From the NCBI RefSeq assembly GCF_964020115.1, contig NZ_OZ026542.1, positions 124,001-188,000 of the forward strand: a stretch of 64,000 nt of DNA, read 5' to 3'. The position numbers were made by a program, and so were the translations under genes. The DNA comes from Candidatus Regiella endosymbiont of Tuberolachnus salignus (lineage in GTDB: Bacteria; Pseudomonadota; Gammaproteobacteria; Enterobacterales; Enterobacteriaceae). Of the stretch, positions 1 to 14,295 are shown one piece after another (the first letter of the stretch is position 1; every line of letters begins with the position of its first letter). The notes under the pieces are model-generated. The model was not told the origin of the DNA and made no database searches. It saw nothing but the letters and a program-made list of their open reading frames with translations.

Positions 1-82
1 GTTAAATCGTCAGGTGGGTGGACAAAAATAACAAACACGCTATGGCATGATGACGGGAAATTTTGTATCACACTAAAATAGA

Positions 83-108
83 ATCGGCCAATAGACCTCT
101 TGGCCGAT
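83..108 (-). terminator. Likely gyrA terminator
   Basis: A perfect 9-bp stem (ATCGGCCAA / TTGGCCGAT) with an 8-nt loop lies about 30 nt past the gyrA stop. Read on the minus strand, it is followed by the T-rich stretch tctatttt, as in an intrinsic terminator. Confidence 0.7.
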
Positions 109-135
109 CTCTTTATCGCTCACAGGAATCAACGA

Positions 136-2736
136 TCATTCTGGTTGATCGTTCACGACATTTTCTTCATTCACGATATCATCGTCTTGTTCGGCTACAC
201 GTTGCAAACCAACCACATGTTCATTTTTTGCCGTACGAATCAATCGAACACCTTGAGTGTTACGCCCTTGAACATTGATTTCTGATACGCGGGTACGCAC
301 CAAGGTGCCTGCATCAGTAATGATCATAATTTGGTCGCTGGTCATCACCTGAATCGCAGCGACAACGTTACCATTACGTTCACTGGTTTTGATTGAGAGT
401 ACACCTTTAGTCGCACGACCTTTTGTCGGATATTCTTCTGCCAAAGTACGCTTGCCGTAGCCGTTCTTGGTTATCGTTAATATTTCGCCCTCTTTCTGTG
501 GAATGATGAGTGACACCAGGCGATCATCATCATTAAGCTTAATACCACGCATCCCGGCTGCCTTACGTCCGACTGATCGCACCTTACTTTCTGAAAAACG
601 TACCGCCTTTCCATCGGTAGAAAACAGCATCACCTCATTACTGCCATCAGTTAAAGCGACACCGATTAACTCATCGCCTTCATTCAAATTAATAGCGATA
701 ATGCCATCTTTACGTGGACGACTAAAACAATCCAGTGCTGTTTTTTTCACTATACCGCAGGCCGTCGCCATAAAAACGTGATGCCCTGCGTCATATTCAC
801 GCACCGGTAAAATGGCGGTAATGCGCTCATTTTCTTTCAACGGCAATAAATTGATGATGGGACGTCCGCGTGCACCGCGGCTGGCCTCGGGTAATTGATA
901 AACTTTCATCCAATAGAGACTACCTTTACTGGAGAAACACAAGATAGTGTCGTGTGTGTTGGCAACCAAGAGTTGATCAATGAAGTCTTCTCCTTTTATA
1001 CGGGCAGCGGATTTACCCTTACCTCCCCGCCGCTGAGCTTCATAATCCGTCAATGGCTGATATTTAACATAACCTTGGTGAGATAGCGTCACTACCACAT
1101 CTTCCTGATTAATCAAATCTTCATTATTAATTTCTAAATTATTAACAATGATATTGGTACGACGTGGATCTTTATATTGCTCTTTAATTGCGTTCAACTC
1201 ATCCTTAATGATTTCCATCAAGCGTTCAGGCGTTTTTAAGATAGAGATTAATTCGACAATTTTTATTAACAAATCCTTATATTCATCAAGCAATTTGTCA
1301 TGTTCCATGCCGGTCAATTTTTGCAGACGTAGATCCAAAATGGCCTGAGCTTGTTGCTCGGTGAGATGGTAGCTTTCGTCGTGAATACCAAATTCTTTTT
1401 CCAACCATTCAGGGCGAGCGTCTTCATTACGACCGATGGTGATTTGTTCACCGGAAGAACGTTTTAACATTTCATCCACATCGCTCAGCGGCCATGCATT
1501 TCCCATCAAACCATTTTTAGCATCAGCAGCAGTGGGGGCATGGCGAATAAGCTCGATAATCGTATCAATATGTGCCAATGCAACCACCAAGGCTTCCAAA
1601 ATGTGCGCCCGATCACGTGCTTTGCGCAGTTCAAACATCGTGCGTCTTGTCACCACTTCGCGGCGATGACTGACAAATGACTGCAAAATTTCTTTCAGAG
1701 GGAGTATTTTTGGTTGCCCTGCATGTAAGGCCACCATATTGATACCAAAAGTGATTTGCAGCTGTGTCAGCGAATAAAGATTGTTCAAGACAACCTCACC
1801 CACCGCATCGCGTTTAATTTCAATCACCACGCGCATTCCATCTTTATCAGACTCATCACGCAAGGCACTGATACCTTCTACACGCTTCTCTTTTACTAAC
1901 TCAGCAATTTTCTCAATCAGTTTCGCCTTATTAACCTGGTAAGGTATCTCATGAACAAGAATGGTTTCACGCTGAGTTTTAGCATCGATTACCACCTCAG
2001 CACGCGCCCTGAGATAAATTTTACCGCGGCCAGTACGATAAGCTTCTGCAATCCCCCGACCGCCGTTAATAATAGCGCCGGTAGGAAAATCGGGCCCTGG
2101 AATATGCCTCATCAGTGCTTCAACGCTTATATTTTCATCATCAATATAAGCCAAGCACCCTTCAATGACTTCAGTAAGATTATGCGGTGGAATATTCGTT
2201 GCCATGCCCACGGCAATACCCGATGAGCCATTAACCAATAAATTAGGGATCCGAGTGGGCATTACTGCTGGAATTTGTTCAGTACCATCATAATTAGGTA
2301 CAAAATCGACCGTTTCTTTATCTAAATCTGCTAGCAGTTCGTGGGCGATTTTTGCCATACGAATTTCGGTGTAACGCATGGCGGCGGGAGAATCACCATC
2401 CACTGATCCGAAATTACCCTGCCCATCTATCAGCATATAGCGTAGTGAAAACGGTTGAGCCATACGTACAATGGTGTCGTAAACGGCACTGTCGCCGTGT
2501 GGATGATATTTACCGATTACGTCCCCAACGACACGAGCTGATTTTTTATATGCTTTATTCCAATCATTACCTAATACACTCATCGCAAACAGTACACGAC
2601 GGTGTACGGGTTTTAATCCATCACGAACATCAGGTAACGCACGCCCGACAATCACGGACATGGCATAATCCAAATAAGAGCCTTTTAACTCTGCTTCGAT
2701 ATTGACTGGGGTAATTTCTCTGGCAAGATCGCTCAT
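136..2736 (-). CDS. gyrA: DNA gyrase subunit A
   Basis: GyrA is the breakage-reunion subunit of DNA gyrase. With GyrB it introduces negative supercoils. The 866-residue product is close to the 875 of E. coli. The N-terminal winged-helix/tower region carries the active-site Tyr in the AAMRYTE motif, and the C-terminal beta-pinwheel domain carries the GyrA box QRRGGKG. The quinolone-resistance region reads [13 protein letters not shown], so the positions equivalent to E. coli Ser83 and Asp87 are wild type. The C-terminal tail is acidic (Asp/Glu-rich), as in other enterics. The gene is monocistronic, and its promoter side abuts a degenerate palindromic repeat. Confidence 0.98.
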   Translation of the reverse strand: MSDLAREITPVNIEAELKGSYLDYAMSVIVGRALPDVRDGLKPVHRRVLFAMSVLGNDWNKAYKKSARVVGDVIGKYHPHGDSAVYDTIVRMAQPFSLRYMLIDGQGNFGSVDGDSPAAMRYTEIRMAKIAHELLADLDKETVDFVPNYDGTEQIPAVMPTRIPNLLVNGSSGIAVGMATNIPPHNLTEVIEGCLAYIDDENISVEALMRHIPGPDFPTGAIINGGRGIAEAYRTGRGKIYLRARAEVVIDAKTQRETILVHEIPYQVNKAKLIEKIAELVKEKRVEGISALRDESDKDGMRVVIEIKRDAVGEVVLNNLYSLTQLQITFGINMVALHAGQPKILPLKEILQSFVSHRREVVTRRTMFELRKARDRAHILEALVVALAHIDTIIELIRHAPTAADAKNGLMGNAWPLSDVDEMLKRSSGEQITIGRNEDARPEWLEKEFGIHDESYHLTEQQAQAILDLRLQKLTGMEHDKLLDEYKDLLIKIVELISILKTPERLMEIIKDELNAIKEQYKDPRRTNIIVNNLEINNEDLINQEDVVVTLSHQGYVKYQPLTDYEAQRRGGKGKSAARIKGEDFIDQLLVANTHDTILCFSSKGSLYWMKVYQLPEASRGARGRPIINLLPLKENERITAILPVREYDAGHHVFMATACGIVKKTALDCFSRPRKDGIIAINLNEGDELIGVALTDGSNEVMLFSTDGKAVRFSESKVRSVGRKAAGMRGIKLNDDDRLVSLIIPQKEGEILTITKNGYGKRTLAEEYPTKGRATKGVLSIKTSERNGNVVAAIQVMTSDQIMIITDAGTLVRTRVSEINVQGRNTQGVRLIRTAKNEHVVGLQRVAEQDDDIVNEENVVNDQPE

Positions 2737-2822
2737 TAAGCCGCTATCCCTCTACAATAATTACTGGATTTAAAAGTGGTGAATTGTACCATAAAGCATA
2801 AATTTTAGCAGAGTTCCTATCT

Positions 2823-2940
2823 CAGAGCCTGTTCGAAATCTTCTTGAGTGGCGCTAGGCACGCGGCCAGGGCGACCGACCGATGAGCGTGGACATACTAT
2901 GAGGGCTCGCAGCCAACAGCTGCAAAGGCGAAGGGTATAA
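2823..2940. repeat. Hybrid palindromic repeat (E fragment plus family A)
   Basis: The left part (gagcctgttcgaaatcttc) matches the arm of family E. The right part matches family A: gcgaccgaccgatgagcgt in the middle and the terminal gcaaaggcgaagggtata. It fills the gyrA-rnd divergent spacer and ends seven bases before the rnd ribosome-binding site. Confidence 0.75.
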
Positions 2941-2961
2941 ATTAAATTGGAGAATACTATT

Positions 2962-4083
2962 TTGAACTACCGTTTGATCACAACTGACCACGCCTTGAAA
3001 AACATCTGCGATCAAGCTTGTACTCATACACAGGTAGCGCTAGATACCGAGTTTATTAGAACCAGAACCTATTATCCGCAATTAGGTCTTATCCAGCTGT
3101 ACGACGGCCAGAACCTTTCTCTTATTGATCCATTGCAGATTAAAGAATGGCAACCATTTTGTGCATTGTTACAAAATCAAAATACAGTAAAATTTTTGCA
3201 TGCAGCCAGTGAAGATATTGAAGTATTTTTAAATGCTTTTAATCAGTTACCTACCCCTATGATCGACAGTCAAATTTTAGCGGCTTTTGTTGGGCATCCG
3301 GTGTCCTCTGGTTTTGCTACCTTAGTGGCACAGTATTGTCATGTTGAACTCAGCAAAAGTGAGACACGAACCGATTGGTTGATAAGACCACTTAGCCAAA
3401 AGCAATGCCATTACGCGGCGGCAGATGTATTTTATCTGCTGCCATTAGCCAGACAATTGCTCAAAAACACTACCGCTGCAGGTTGGTTGGATGCCGTTAA
3501 AGACGAATGTGCATTACTCTGTCAACGCCGTAGTAAAATTTTGCCGCCAGAACTCGCCTATCGTGAAATTGCTAATGCGGGGCAATTGTTGCCCCATCAG
3601 TTAGTGTGTTTACAAAAATTGGCCGAATGGCGTTTAGTTGAAGCACGAAAACAGGATTTAGCCGTGAATTTTGTGATCAGGGAAGAGCACTTATGGCAAA
3701 TTGCACGTCACCGCCCTTCTTCTTTTAGCAAGCTAAGTTCGCTAGGATTAAGTGAACGAGAGCGAAGGCTTTACGGTCAAATATTGTTGGCTTTGGTCAA
3801 GCAAGCCAATGCACAATCAGCCACACCATTACCCCCTTTAGCGAACAACCTGATCGAACAACCCGCTTATAAAAAGGTATTCCAAGATATTAAAACCGTG
3901 ATACAGCAAATCAGTACCAGCAGTGGGTTGAGCAATGAACTATTAGCTTCCCGACGCCAAATTAATCAATTATTAAAATGGCATTGGCAGCTAACAACGA
4001 CCAGCGAGACACCCGAATTAATGACAGGATGGCGTAGTAAGTTATTAGCACAGTCCCTGCAAGAAATACTCAAACAGTATTAG
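2962..4083 (+). CDS. rnd: Ribonuclease D
   Basis: RNase D is a 3'-to-5' exoribonuclease that trims tRNA precursors and other small RNAs. The DEDDy motifs are visible: DTEF near residue 28, HAASEDIEVF, and YAAADVFYLLP. A helical HRDC-like region follows from about residue 210. The start chosen is TTG at 2962, giving MNYRLITTD, which aligns with E. coli Rnd (MNYQMITTD). GGAG at 2949-2952 is well placed for it. The E. coli gene is also known to start at UUG. The product is 373 residues. The gene converges on minE with only six bases between the two stops. Confidence 0.95.
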   Translation: MNYRLITTDHALKNICDQACTHTQVALDTEFIRTRTYYPQLGLIQLYDGQNLSLIDPLQIKEWQPFCALLQNQNTVKFLHAASEDIEVFLNAFNQLPTPMIDSQILAAFVGHPVSSGFATLVAQYCHVELSKSETRTDWLIRPLSQKQCHYAAADVFYLLPLARQLLKNTTAAGWLDAVKDECALLCQRRSKILPPELAYREIANAGQLLPHQLVCLQKLAEWRLVEARKQDLAVNFVIREEHLWQIARHRPSSFSKLSSLGLSERERRLYGQILLALVKQANAQSATPLPPLANNLIEQPAYKKVFQDIKTVIQQISTSSGLSNELLASRRQINQLLKWHWQLTTTSETPELMTGWRSKLLAQSLQEILKQY

Positions 4084-4089
4084 CGTCTA

Positions 4090-4359
4090 TTATTTTAGTG
4101 CTTCCTCGGTATCCGGCAAAATAACATTAAGCTCCAATACCGAAATATCATCCTCTTTTTGCTCAAACTGTACTTGCAGCATGTCAGGATCGATCTGAAC
4201 GTATTTACAGATTACCGCCAAAACATCGCGTTTTAAATCAGGTAAATAACGGGGTTCATGCTCCCCTCTACGCCGTTCGGCAACAATAATTTGCAGCCGC
4301 TCTTTGGCTACATTGGCCGTTGGTTTCTTCCCAGATAGAAAAAAATCTAATAAAGCCAT
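4090..4359 (-). CDS. minE: Cell division topological specificity factor MinE
   Basis: MinE stimulates MinD ATPase and drives pole-to-pole Min oscillation, which keeps MinC away from midcell. The 89-residue product starts [12 protein letters not shown], a membrane-targeting N-terminus. It continues with [12 protein letters not shown], the MinD-contact helix, and [13 protein letters not shown] in the beta domain. An upstream in-frame Met would overlap minD. The chosen ATG matches the E. coli start (88 aa) and leaves four bases after the minD stop, so the two are probably translationally coupled. Confidence 0.97.
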   Translation of the reverse strand: MALLDFFLSGKKPTANVAKERLQIIVAERRRGEHEPRYLPDLKRDVLAVICKYVQIDPDMLQVQFEQKEDDISVLELNVILPDTEEALK

Positions 4360-4363
4360 AGCA

Positions 4364-5179
4364 TCACCCCCCAAAAAGCCGTTTTAGAAAACTTTTTTTA
4401 TCTTCCTCAATGAAACGAAAGGGAAGTGTTTCTCCTAATAAACGAGCAACGGTGTCTGCGTATGCCTTACCCGCATCAGATTCAGTATTTAGGATCACCG
4501 GCTCGCCTTGATTTGAAGCACTCAAAACAGACGGGTCTTCCGGAATAACACCAACGAGCGGTATGCGAAGTATGTCAAGAACATCTTCCATACTTAACAT
4601 ATCACCACGACTGACACGACCTGGGTTATAACGAGTCAGCAATAAGTGCTCTTTAATGGGATCTTCGCCTTCTTCAGCACGGTGTGATTTAGATGACAAA
4701 ACGCCAAGAATACGATCAGAATCACGAACCGAAGAAACCTCAGGGTTAGTGGTAATAATCGCCTCATCGGCGAAATACAACGCCATTAATGCCCCTGTTT
4801 CAATACCAGCGGGAGAATCACAAACGATAAATTCAAAATCCATCTTTTTTAGATCATTCAAAACTTGTTCAACCCCTTCTTTGGTCAGTGCATCCTTATC
4901 GCGGGTTTGTGAAGCCGGTAAAATATACAAATTTTTGGTACGCTTATCTTTGATTAATGCCTGATTCAAGCTAATTTCTCCTTGGATCACATTGACAAAA
5001 TCGTAAACGACACGCCGTTCACATCCCATAATTAAATCGAGATTACGCAGGCCGATATCAAAATCGATCACCACGGTTTTTTTGTTATGTTGCGCCAAGC
5101 CAGTCGCAATGGCAGCGCTGGATGTCGTTTTACCAACGCCGCCTTTACCTGATGTAACAACAATGATACGGGCTGCCAT
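4364..5179 (-). CDS. minD: Septum-site determining ATPase MinD
   Basis: MinD is a membrane-associated ParA/MinD-type ATPase that recruits MinC and is released by MinE. The 271-residue product has the deviant Walker A motif GKGGVGKTT at about residues 10-18 and the switch segment CDSPAGIE. The C-terminal amphipathic membrane-targeting helix ends SFLKRLFGG. It is the middle gene of minC-minD-minE, with 15 bases separating it from minC. Confidence 0.98.
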   Translation of the reverse strand: MAARIIVVTSGKGGVGKTTSSAAIATGLAQHNKKTVVIDFDIGLRNLDLIMGCERRVVYDFVNVIQGEISLNQALIKDKRTKNLYILPASQTRDKDALTKEGVEQVLNDLKKMDFEFIVCDSPAGIETGALMALYFADEAIITTNPEVSSVRDSDRILGVLSSKSHRAEEGEDPIKEHLLLTRYNPGRVSRGDMLSMEDVLDILRIPLVGVIPEDPSVLSASNQGEPVILNTESDAGKAYADTVARLLGETLPFRFIEEDKKSFLKRLFGG

Positions 5180-5194
5180 GAAATAAATTCCTTG

Positions 5195-5896
5195 TCAAAG
5201 GTTTGGATTCAGTAATTCTATCTTTAACGCATCGCCCAATAAATGCAAGCGCACCGCTTTACCAATGTATTTTTCATCTATATGTTCTTTCAACCAATAG
5301 GTTCCCGCGATAGAAACCAGCTCTGCGTCTAAAACCATGCAAAAAATACTAGCTTGAATATTACCGGAGGCGCCGGCCAGTGCCCGCCCCCGCAATTTTC
5401 CATAAATATGAATGTTACCATCGGCGATAACTTCCGCCCCAGCACTGACATTACCGATAACAACCAGATCACAAGGAGCACGAACTTGTTGACCAGAGCG
5501 AACAGGAGCGTTGATGACACGTGTTTTTGTCGTGCTCTTTGCGGGGAAATTCACCGCTTCACTTTTCTTTTCATCTTTTTTATGTTGACCTTCGCTGAGC
5601 AACGGCAGACCTGCTTGTATCAGCGCCATTCTTTGTGCACTATCATGACCATTGACACCAACGATATGCAAGCCTACTGAGCTCACTGCCTGCCGTAACG
5701 CTAGCCAATTTGTATCCTGAGGCAACAGCGCTACATTAATCACAATGGGCGCATTTTTAAAAAAATTCTTGGCAGCAAGCATTTTTTTTTCTAATGCTAG
5801 CCGAATGACCTCTGGCCGTGGATCGTACAAATGCAAGACCGAAAGGGTAAAATTACTACCTTTGAATTCAATGTATTGACTTGACAATGATGACAT
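5195..5896 (-). CDS. minC: Septum-site determining protein MinC
   Basis: MinC inhibits FtsZ ring assembly at the poles. The 233-residue product (231 in E. coli) has an N-terminal FtsZ-inhibiting domain and a linker rich in Lys, Ser and Thr at about 105-130. The C-terminal right-handed beta-helix carries the MinD-binding pattern VRSGQQV and YGKLRGRALAG. It is the promoter-proximal gene of the min operon. Its upstream spacer is filled with repeats rather than another gene. Confidence 0.97.
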   Translation of the reverse strand: MSSLSSQYIEFKGSNFTLSVLHLYDPRPEVIRLALEKKMLAAKNFFKNAPIVINVALLPQDTNWLALRQAVSSVGLHIVGVNGHDSAQRMALIQAGLPLLSEGQHKKDEKKSEAVNFPAKSTTKTRVINAPVRSGQQVRAPCDLVVIGNVSAGAEVIADGNIHIYGKLRGRALAGASGNIQASIFCMVLDAELVSIAGTYWLKEHIDEKYIGKAVRLHLLGDALKIELLNPNL

Positions 5897-5940
5897 CTAT
5901 TATTTTTACTCAGTTTCAGATAGGTTAATAGACTTTACAT

Positions 5941-6056
5941 AATCGCTATTCGTGGTGTGAAGTCAAGGCACCCGGAGCACAATAACCTTTGTTAACAAAA
6001 TACATAAGGATTGTGAGCACCGCGTAACACAGAATTCACGTTACGAATAGCGGTTA
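5941..6056. repeat. Family B palindromic repeat
   Basis: The outer arms cgctattcgt / acgaatagcg are inverted. The internal segments gtgaagtcaaggcacccgg and accgcgtaacacagaattcac recur at 15225-15352 and 29832-29972. The element lies directly against a family A element. Confidence 0.75.
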
Positions 6057-6181
6057 TACCCACAGTCCTTCAAGTTGCCGCTAGGCGGCCAGGGTGTAAG
6101 GCCAATGAGCGTAGAAATACTACGTAATTCGCTCTTACACCCGCCGCCAACAACACGACGGCTTCAAAGACGAAGGGTATA
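6055..6181. repeat. Family A palindromic repeat
   Basis: Full-length element of about 127 bp. It begins TATACCCACAGTCCTTCAAG and ends with the mirror-image CTTCAAAGACGAAGGGTATA. The core (ccaatgagcgtagaaatac) is shared by all family A copies. Confidence 0.8.
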
Positions 6182-6849
6182 CCCAGAAATCTAATGAACA
6201 GCAAACCCTATATCGATGACATTCTGATCTACAGTAAGTATGGTATAGGTAATAAAAAAATACAGTCTGGAAAATCTATATATTGCTATTTGTTTGCATT
6301 TTGTATTTCAGCGTGCTGTATCAGCTTGATTAGTTTATCTTTATTATTGCTTTATAAAAGCATATACCCTTCGCCTTTGAAGTTACGGTGGCGTTGGCAG
6401 CGATCACTCATCCTCTGTCATGTATCGATTCGATTGATTGCAGCCTTGCCGTAACTCGAAATTAATTGGGTATAAAACAAAGAAAAAGAACGAAAAGAGA
6501 GAATAGAAAAAATGAAACGTAAAAAAGGAGAGAAATAATTGGATCCTGTTGATGAAAATTTATATTGGTATTATTATCTGTAATTTTTTATTTATTAATC
6601 TTATCAAGATGAAGAATCATCCATTTTTATTATTTATTCTATTTTTTAATGCCACTGCTTTTACCTAAAAATTAGGTTATGCCATAATCCGATACCATTT
6701 TACAGTAGATGAAAAATAATCTAATGCGAAATTTAAAAATCGTTGTTATTTTTTTAGCACATCAATAACATTGAGTTTAATTATTTTTTGCTAAATATAA
6801 TTCAGTAGAAACAAATAAGAATGAGTTAGTAAATAAACTGTATTTAATT
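6182..6849. other. AT-rich spacer, no supported gene
   Basis: Apart from the family C repeat at 6363-6474 I see no supported gene. An 86-codon ORF at 6194-6454 runs through the repeat, lacks a ribosome-binding site and has repeat-derived C-terminal residues, so it is not called. The stretch after 6480 is very AT-rich and ends at the inverted repeat of the IS481-family element. Confidence 0.6.
6363..6474. repeat. Family C palindromic repeat
   Basis: It begins TATACCCTTCGCCTTTGAAG and ends with ttgccgtaactcg and attgggtata. The core tgattgcagccttgccgta is the diagnostic family C part. Termini are the same TATACCC/GGGTATA as in family A. Confidence 0.8.
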
Positions 6850-8364
<1,515 letters not shown>

Positions 8365-8536
8365 ATGCATTTGGTGGGCTAATGACTCGTCATAAATGAA
8401 CCATTTTTTTTACACAGTACAAATATACCTATCTATTTTAAATATCATGGGATAAACTGTACATGTACATATTTATGGGGGAATATAACTCATTAATCTG
8501 CTTTCACACAGACATGCTTAAATAGTGAGGTATAAA

Positions 8537-8893
8537 ATGAACGAAATAACCTATACCCGTTTGAGACAGAATCTCGCTCATGTATTAAATAAAGTGAGGA
8601 ATGGAGAGGAATTCATTGTTACTCAGCGCGGGAAGTCGTCGGTTAGGCTTTCATCAAATGACGAAATGATAGCACCGTCTCTCATCAAAGATATCTCAAA
8701 CCAATTAAAATTGAAAACCAATTGGAAAGATGTTTTCAATACCAAAATAAAACCAGTAATGAATCTTAAGCATTCAGAAATGATTAAGACTGATAGTGAT
8801 TATTTTAATAAGCAAAAAATAACCATAGAAGATGCAGTAAAAGAAGTCCGAATGCGCCATGCAAAAACGATAAAAGCTTTAGAAGATAACTAA
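8537..8893 (+). CDS. Phd/YefM-family antitoxin
   Basis: The predicted antitoxin (118 residues) starts ITYTRLRQNLAHVLNKV and continues NGEEFIVTQRGK, the typical Phd/YefM N-terminal DNA-binding and dimerisation domain. It would bind its own promoter and neutralise the toxin through the C-terminal half. It is longer than P1 Phd (73 aa). ATG at 8537 is chosen because GTGAGG lies seven bases upstream. Its stop TAA overlaps the toxin ATG by one base, indicating coupled translation. Confidence 0.85.
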   Translation: MNEITYTRLRQNLAHVLNKVRNGEEFIVTQRGKSSVRLSSNDEMIAPSLIKDISNQLKLKTNWKDVFNTKIKPVMNLKHSEMIKTDSDYFNKQKITIEDAVKEVRMRHAKTIKALEDN

Positions 8894-9456
8894 TGGAAGA
8901 GATCGTTTTATTAAGCATTGAACAAGTAATTAATATTCAAAAAAATACTTTACCGCAAGGCGCTGTGGTCGATTACAACAAGCTTGTTGGCGCATTAAAC
9001 CGTATTCAAAATCGGCAACATTATGAAAACTGTAATGGTAAATTTGAACTTGCAGCCTTATATTTAACGGCAATAGCTAAAGCACACGCTTTCGTAGATG
9101 CGAATAAAAGAACAGCCTTTATATCTTGTGCCACCTTTCTGCGAGCAAATGGCATCCAATTACAGGAAATGACATTTTATCTAACCAAGCTAACGGTTAT
9201 GGTAGCAACCGATAAAGTCACTGAGAAAGAGACAGCGATACTTTTGGCTCTTCTATCCGATTACTATACTCAATTTACTGATTATCAATGTGAATTTACT
9301 GATGAAGAAGAGTGTATTTATTATAATTTAGCAATAGCAATGGTGCTAAATGGCAACAATATAAAAAAATTAAAAATGATGGCTGAAACAGTAAAAAAAT
9401 TACTTGATGATGGTGAACTCAACGTCATAACAAAGCAAATCTTGGAACGGTATTAA
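8893..9456 (+). CDS. Doc-like Fic-fold toxin
   Basis: The Fic/Doc signature HAFVDANKR is intact near residue 65, matching HxFx(D/N)(A/G)NKR. In phage P1 Doc this fold phosphorylates EF-Tu and blocks translation. The 187-residue product is about 60 residues longer than P1 Doc. The extra C-terminal part contains an acidic stretch (TDEEECIYYNL) and a Lys-rich helix of unknown role. The gene is translationally coupled to the upstream antitoxin. The pair is enclosed by inverted IS3 fragments, which suggests acquisition as a mobile cassette. Confidence 0.85.
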   Translation: MEEIVLLSIEQVINIQKNTLPQGAVVDYNKLVGALNRIQNRQHYENCNGKFELAALYLTAIAKAHAFVDANKRTAFISCATFLRANGIQLQEMTFYLTKLTVMVATDKVTEKETAILLALLSDYYTQFTDYQCEFTDEEECIYYNLAIAMVLNGNNIKKLKMMAETVKKLLDDGELNVITKQILERY

Positions 9457-9550
9457 CCGACGAATAAATAATCCCCCGTTTATTTAATACTAATTCATTA
9501 AAAAAATTAGAAAACTGACCGCACTTAGTTAATCTCCCCCTGTCCCACTC

Positions 9551-10848
<1,298 letters not shown>

Positions 10849-10880
10849 ATCAACTATATTAAGCCGCTCCGGGAGAGGTA

Positions 10881-11390
10881 TTAGACGTCCTCGCTGTTGT
10901 CCCAGAGGGCATTGAACTTTTCCCTTAATACCAGTAGCGCTGCGGTTTCCGCCAGCGCCTTTTCTTTTCTGGTGAGTTCTTTTTCAAGTTCACGGATCTT
11001 TTGTCTGTATTCTTTGACGACTTTATCAACTTTATGATTATTCAAGGCTTTCGGCTCATGAGCCCGGAGCGAAGCCGTTCGCCATTCCTTTACCTGTTCA
11101 ACAAACAATCCTTTGTGCCGACAGTATTCGGCCAGCTCAATTTCAGACATCACTGCGCTTTCAATGACCACCGCAAAACGCTGTTCGGGCGACCAACCTT
11201 CGTTATTCTTTAAAAACTGCTCATCTTCACATAACAGGCCATCACTCATTAACTCGTTTCTCCATCTTGAAACAACCGAAGGGCTCACGTCTAGCTTCTT
11301 CGCTATTTGCCGGTGAGACCAATTATACGGAGGTTGAAGCCAGAGCAACCCTTGTTGCTTGATATTGATAGGCACGGGGTTTGCCGGCAT
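10881..11390 (-). CDS. IS3-family transposase OrfA
   Basis: OrfA is the DNA-binding part of an IS3-type transposase. It has two helix-turn-helix segments (HRQIAKKLDVSPSVVSRWR near residue 30 and ELAEYCRHKGLFVEQVKEW). A C-terminal Lys/Glu-rich coiled coil fits the leucine-zipper region of OrfA proteins. ATG at 11390 is chosen because AAGGAG lies just upstream. The product is 169 residues and ends where the OrfB frame takes over. Confidence 0.8.
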   Translation of the reverse strand: MPANPVPINIKQQGLLWLQPPYNWSHRQIAKKLDVSPSVVSRWRNELMSDGLLCEDEQFLKNNEGWSPEQRFAVVIESAVMSEIELAEYCRHKGLFVEQVKEWRTASLRAHEPKALNNHKVDKVVKEYRQKIRELEKELTRKEKALAETAALLVLREKFNALWDNSEDV

Positions 11391-11549
11391 GGTGTTCTCC
11401 TTAATATTAACAGGCGACAACTATGCTGACACAGGGGGTTATTCGGTGATCTTCTTGATGATAATATGCACCACCAAAGAACGCTATCAGCAATGTCAAC
11501 GCTACTTTAGATTGACCACTTTTTGCTACTTTAAAATGTCCAGTTTTTG

Positions 11550-13537
<1,988 letters not shown>

Positions 13538-13623
13538 GGCTTTGTCACCACAAAGGAAACTGCATTCTGGCTTGAGTGGACAAATTAAATTAGCAATTTA
13601 CGGTCTTTTATCATTAGCGCTGA

Positions 13624-14289
13624 CAGCAAACCTACTTAATTGCAGAAGAGGCAACAGCAACCTGCGAAGATCGTGTATCCCATGCCTATAATCAGATGAA
13701 GTTGTTAATCTTGATTGCCGATATTGAAGCGCAGAAATCCTATAATCCCATAGCGTTATCTAATGTAATTGAATTAGGCAGAGGCTGTTTTCGTTTAGAA
13801 AAGCTTGAACAAATTGCAAGGAATAAAGCAAAATCACTGCGATTGGTTGACGAAATCGAAGTCTATCTTTCCTATCAAGTGAAGTTGCGTGAGAGACTTG
13901 CTCTTCCTCTGGATACGGTTGATATGCGTTTTTATGATGTTTCCTATGTCACTGATACAGATTTAAACAATGCCGCTGCCATTGTGATGGAAAAAGAAAA
14001 AACAGAATTGCTTGATTTCTTTTCAACCGACTGGTCAGTGTGGCAATCAGTGCTAAAAAAACTTGATAGCGAAAATTATGAAAAAGCCCTCGCTGAATCC
14101 AACAGTGAGCAGACTTCCTTGCGCTTCCAACAAGAATTTGCTGCTGAAATTAGCGCTAAGGGTCTACCAATGAATGAGCCAGAGCTAGAAGCAAAACTAG
14201 GGCCGCCTATCATGCGTAAGATTAAGGGTGAAATTATGGCTAAGTGCACCAACGCTTTTTTAACTAGCCGAGAGTTAAGTCTGTACTAA
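13624..14289 (+). pseudogene. NEL-type (IpaH/SspH family) E3 ubiquitin ligase, C-terminal fragment
   Basis: NEL ligases are type III secreted effectors that ubiquitinate host proteins through a catalytic Cys. The frame from 13624 reads EEATATCEDRVSHAYNQM, which contains the CEDRV catalytic-loop signature. The Cys codon is TGC at 13663. The rest matches the NEL fold: ELGRGCFRLEKLEQIARNKA, LVDEIEVYLSYQ, VDMRFYDVSYVT and FFSTDWSVWQSVLKK. The leucine-rich repeats and the NEL N-terminus are absent. A stop codon at 13621 and the IS21 right end sit just upstream. An ORF caller using ATG starts at 13696 and misses the catalytic Cys. It is either a dead remnant or, less likely, a minimal NEL domain expressed from the IS end. 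Confidence 0.85.
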
Positions 14290-14295
14290 AAAACC

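Noticed and set aside
136-2736. Quinolone-resistance substitutions in gyrA
   Set aside because: The Ser83 and Asp87 equivalents are both wild type.
6194-6454. 86-codon ORF with hydrophobic segment
   Set aside because: It has no ribosome-binding site, and its C-terminal third is family C repeat sequence.
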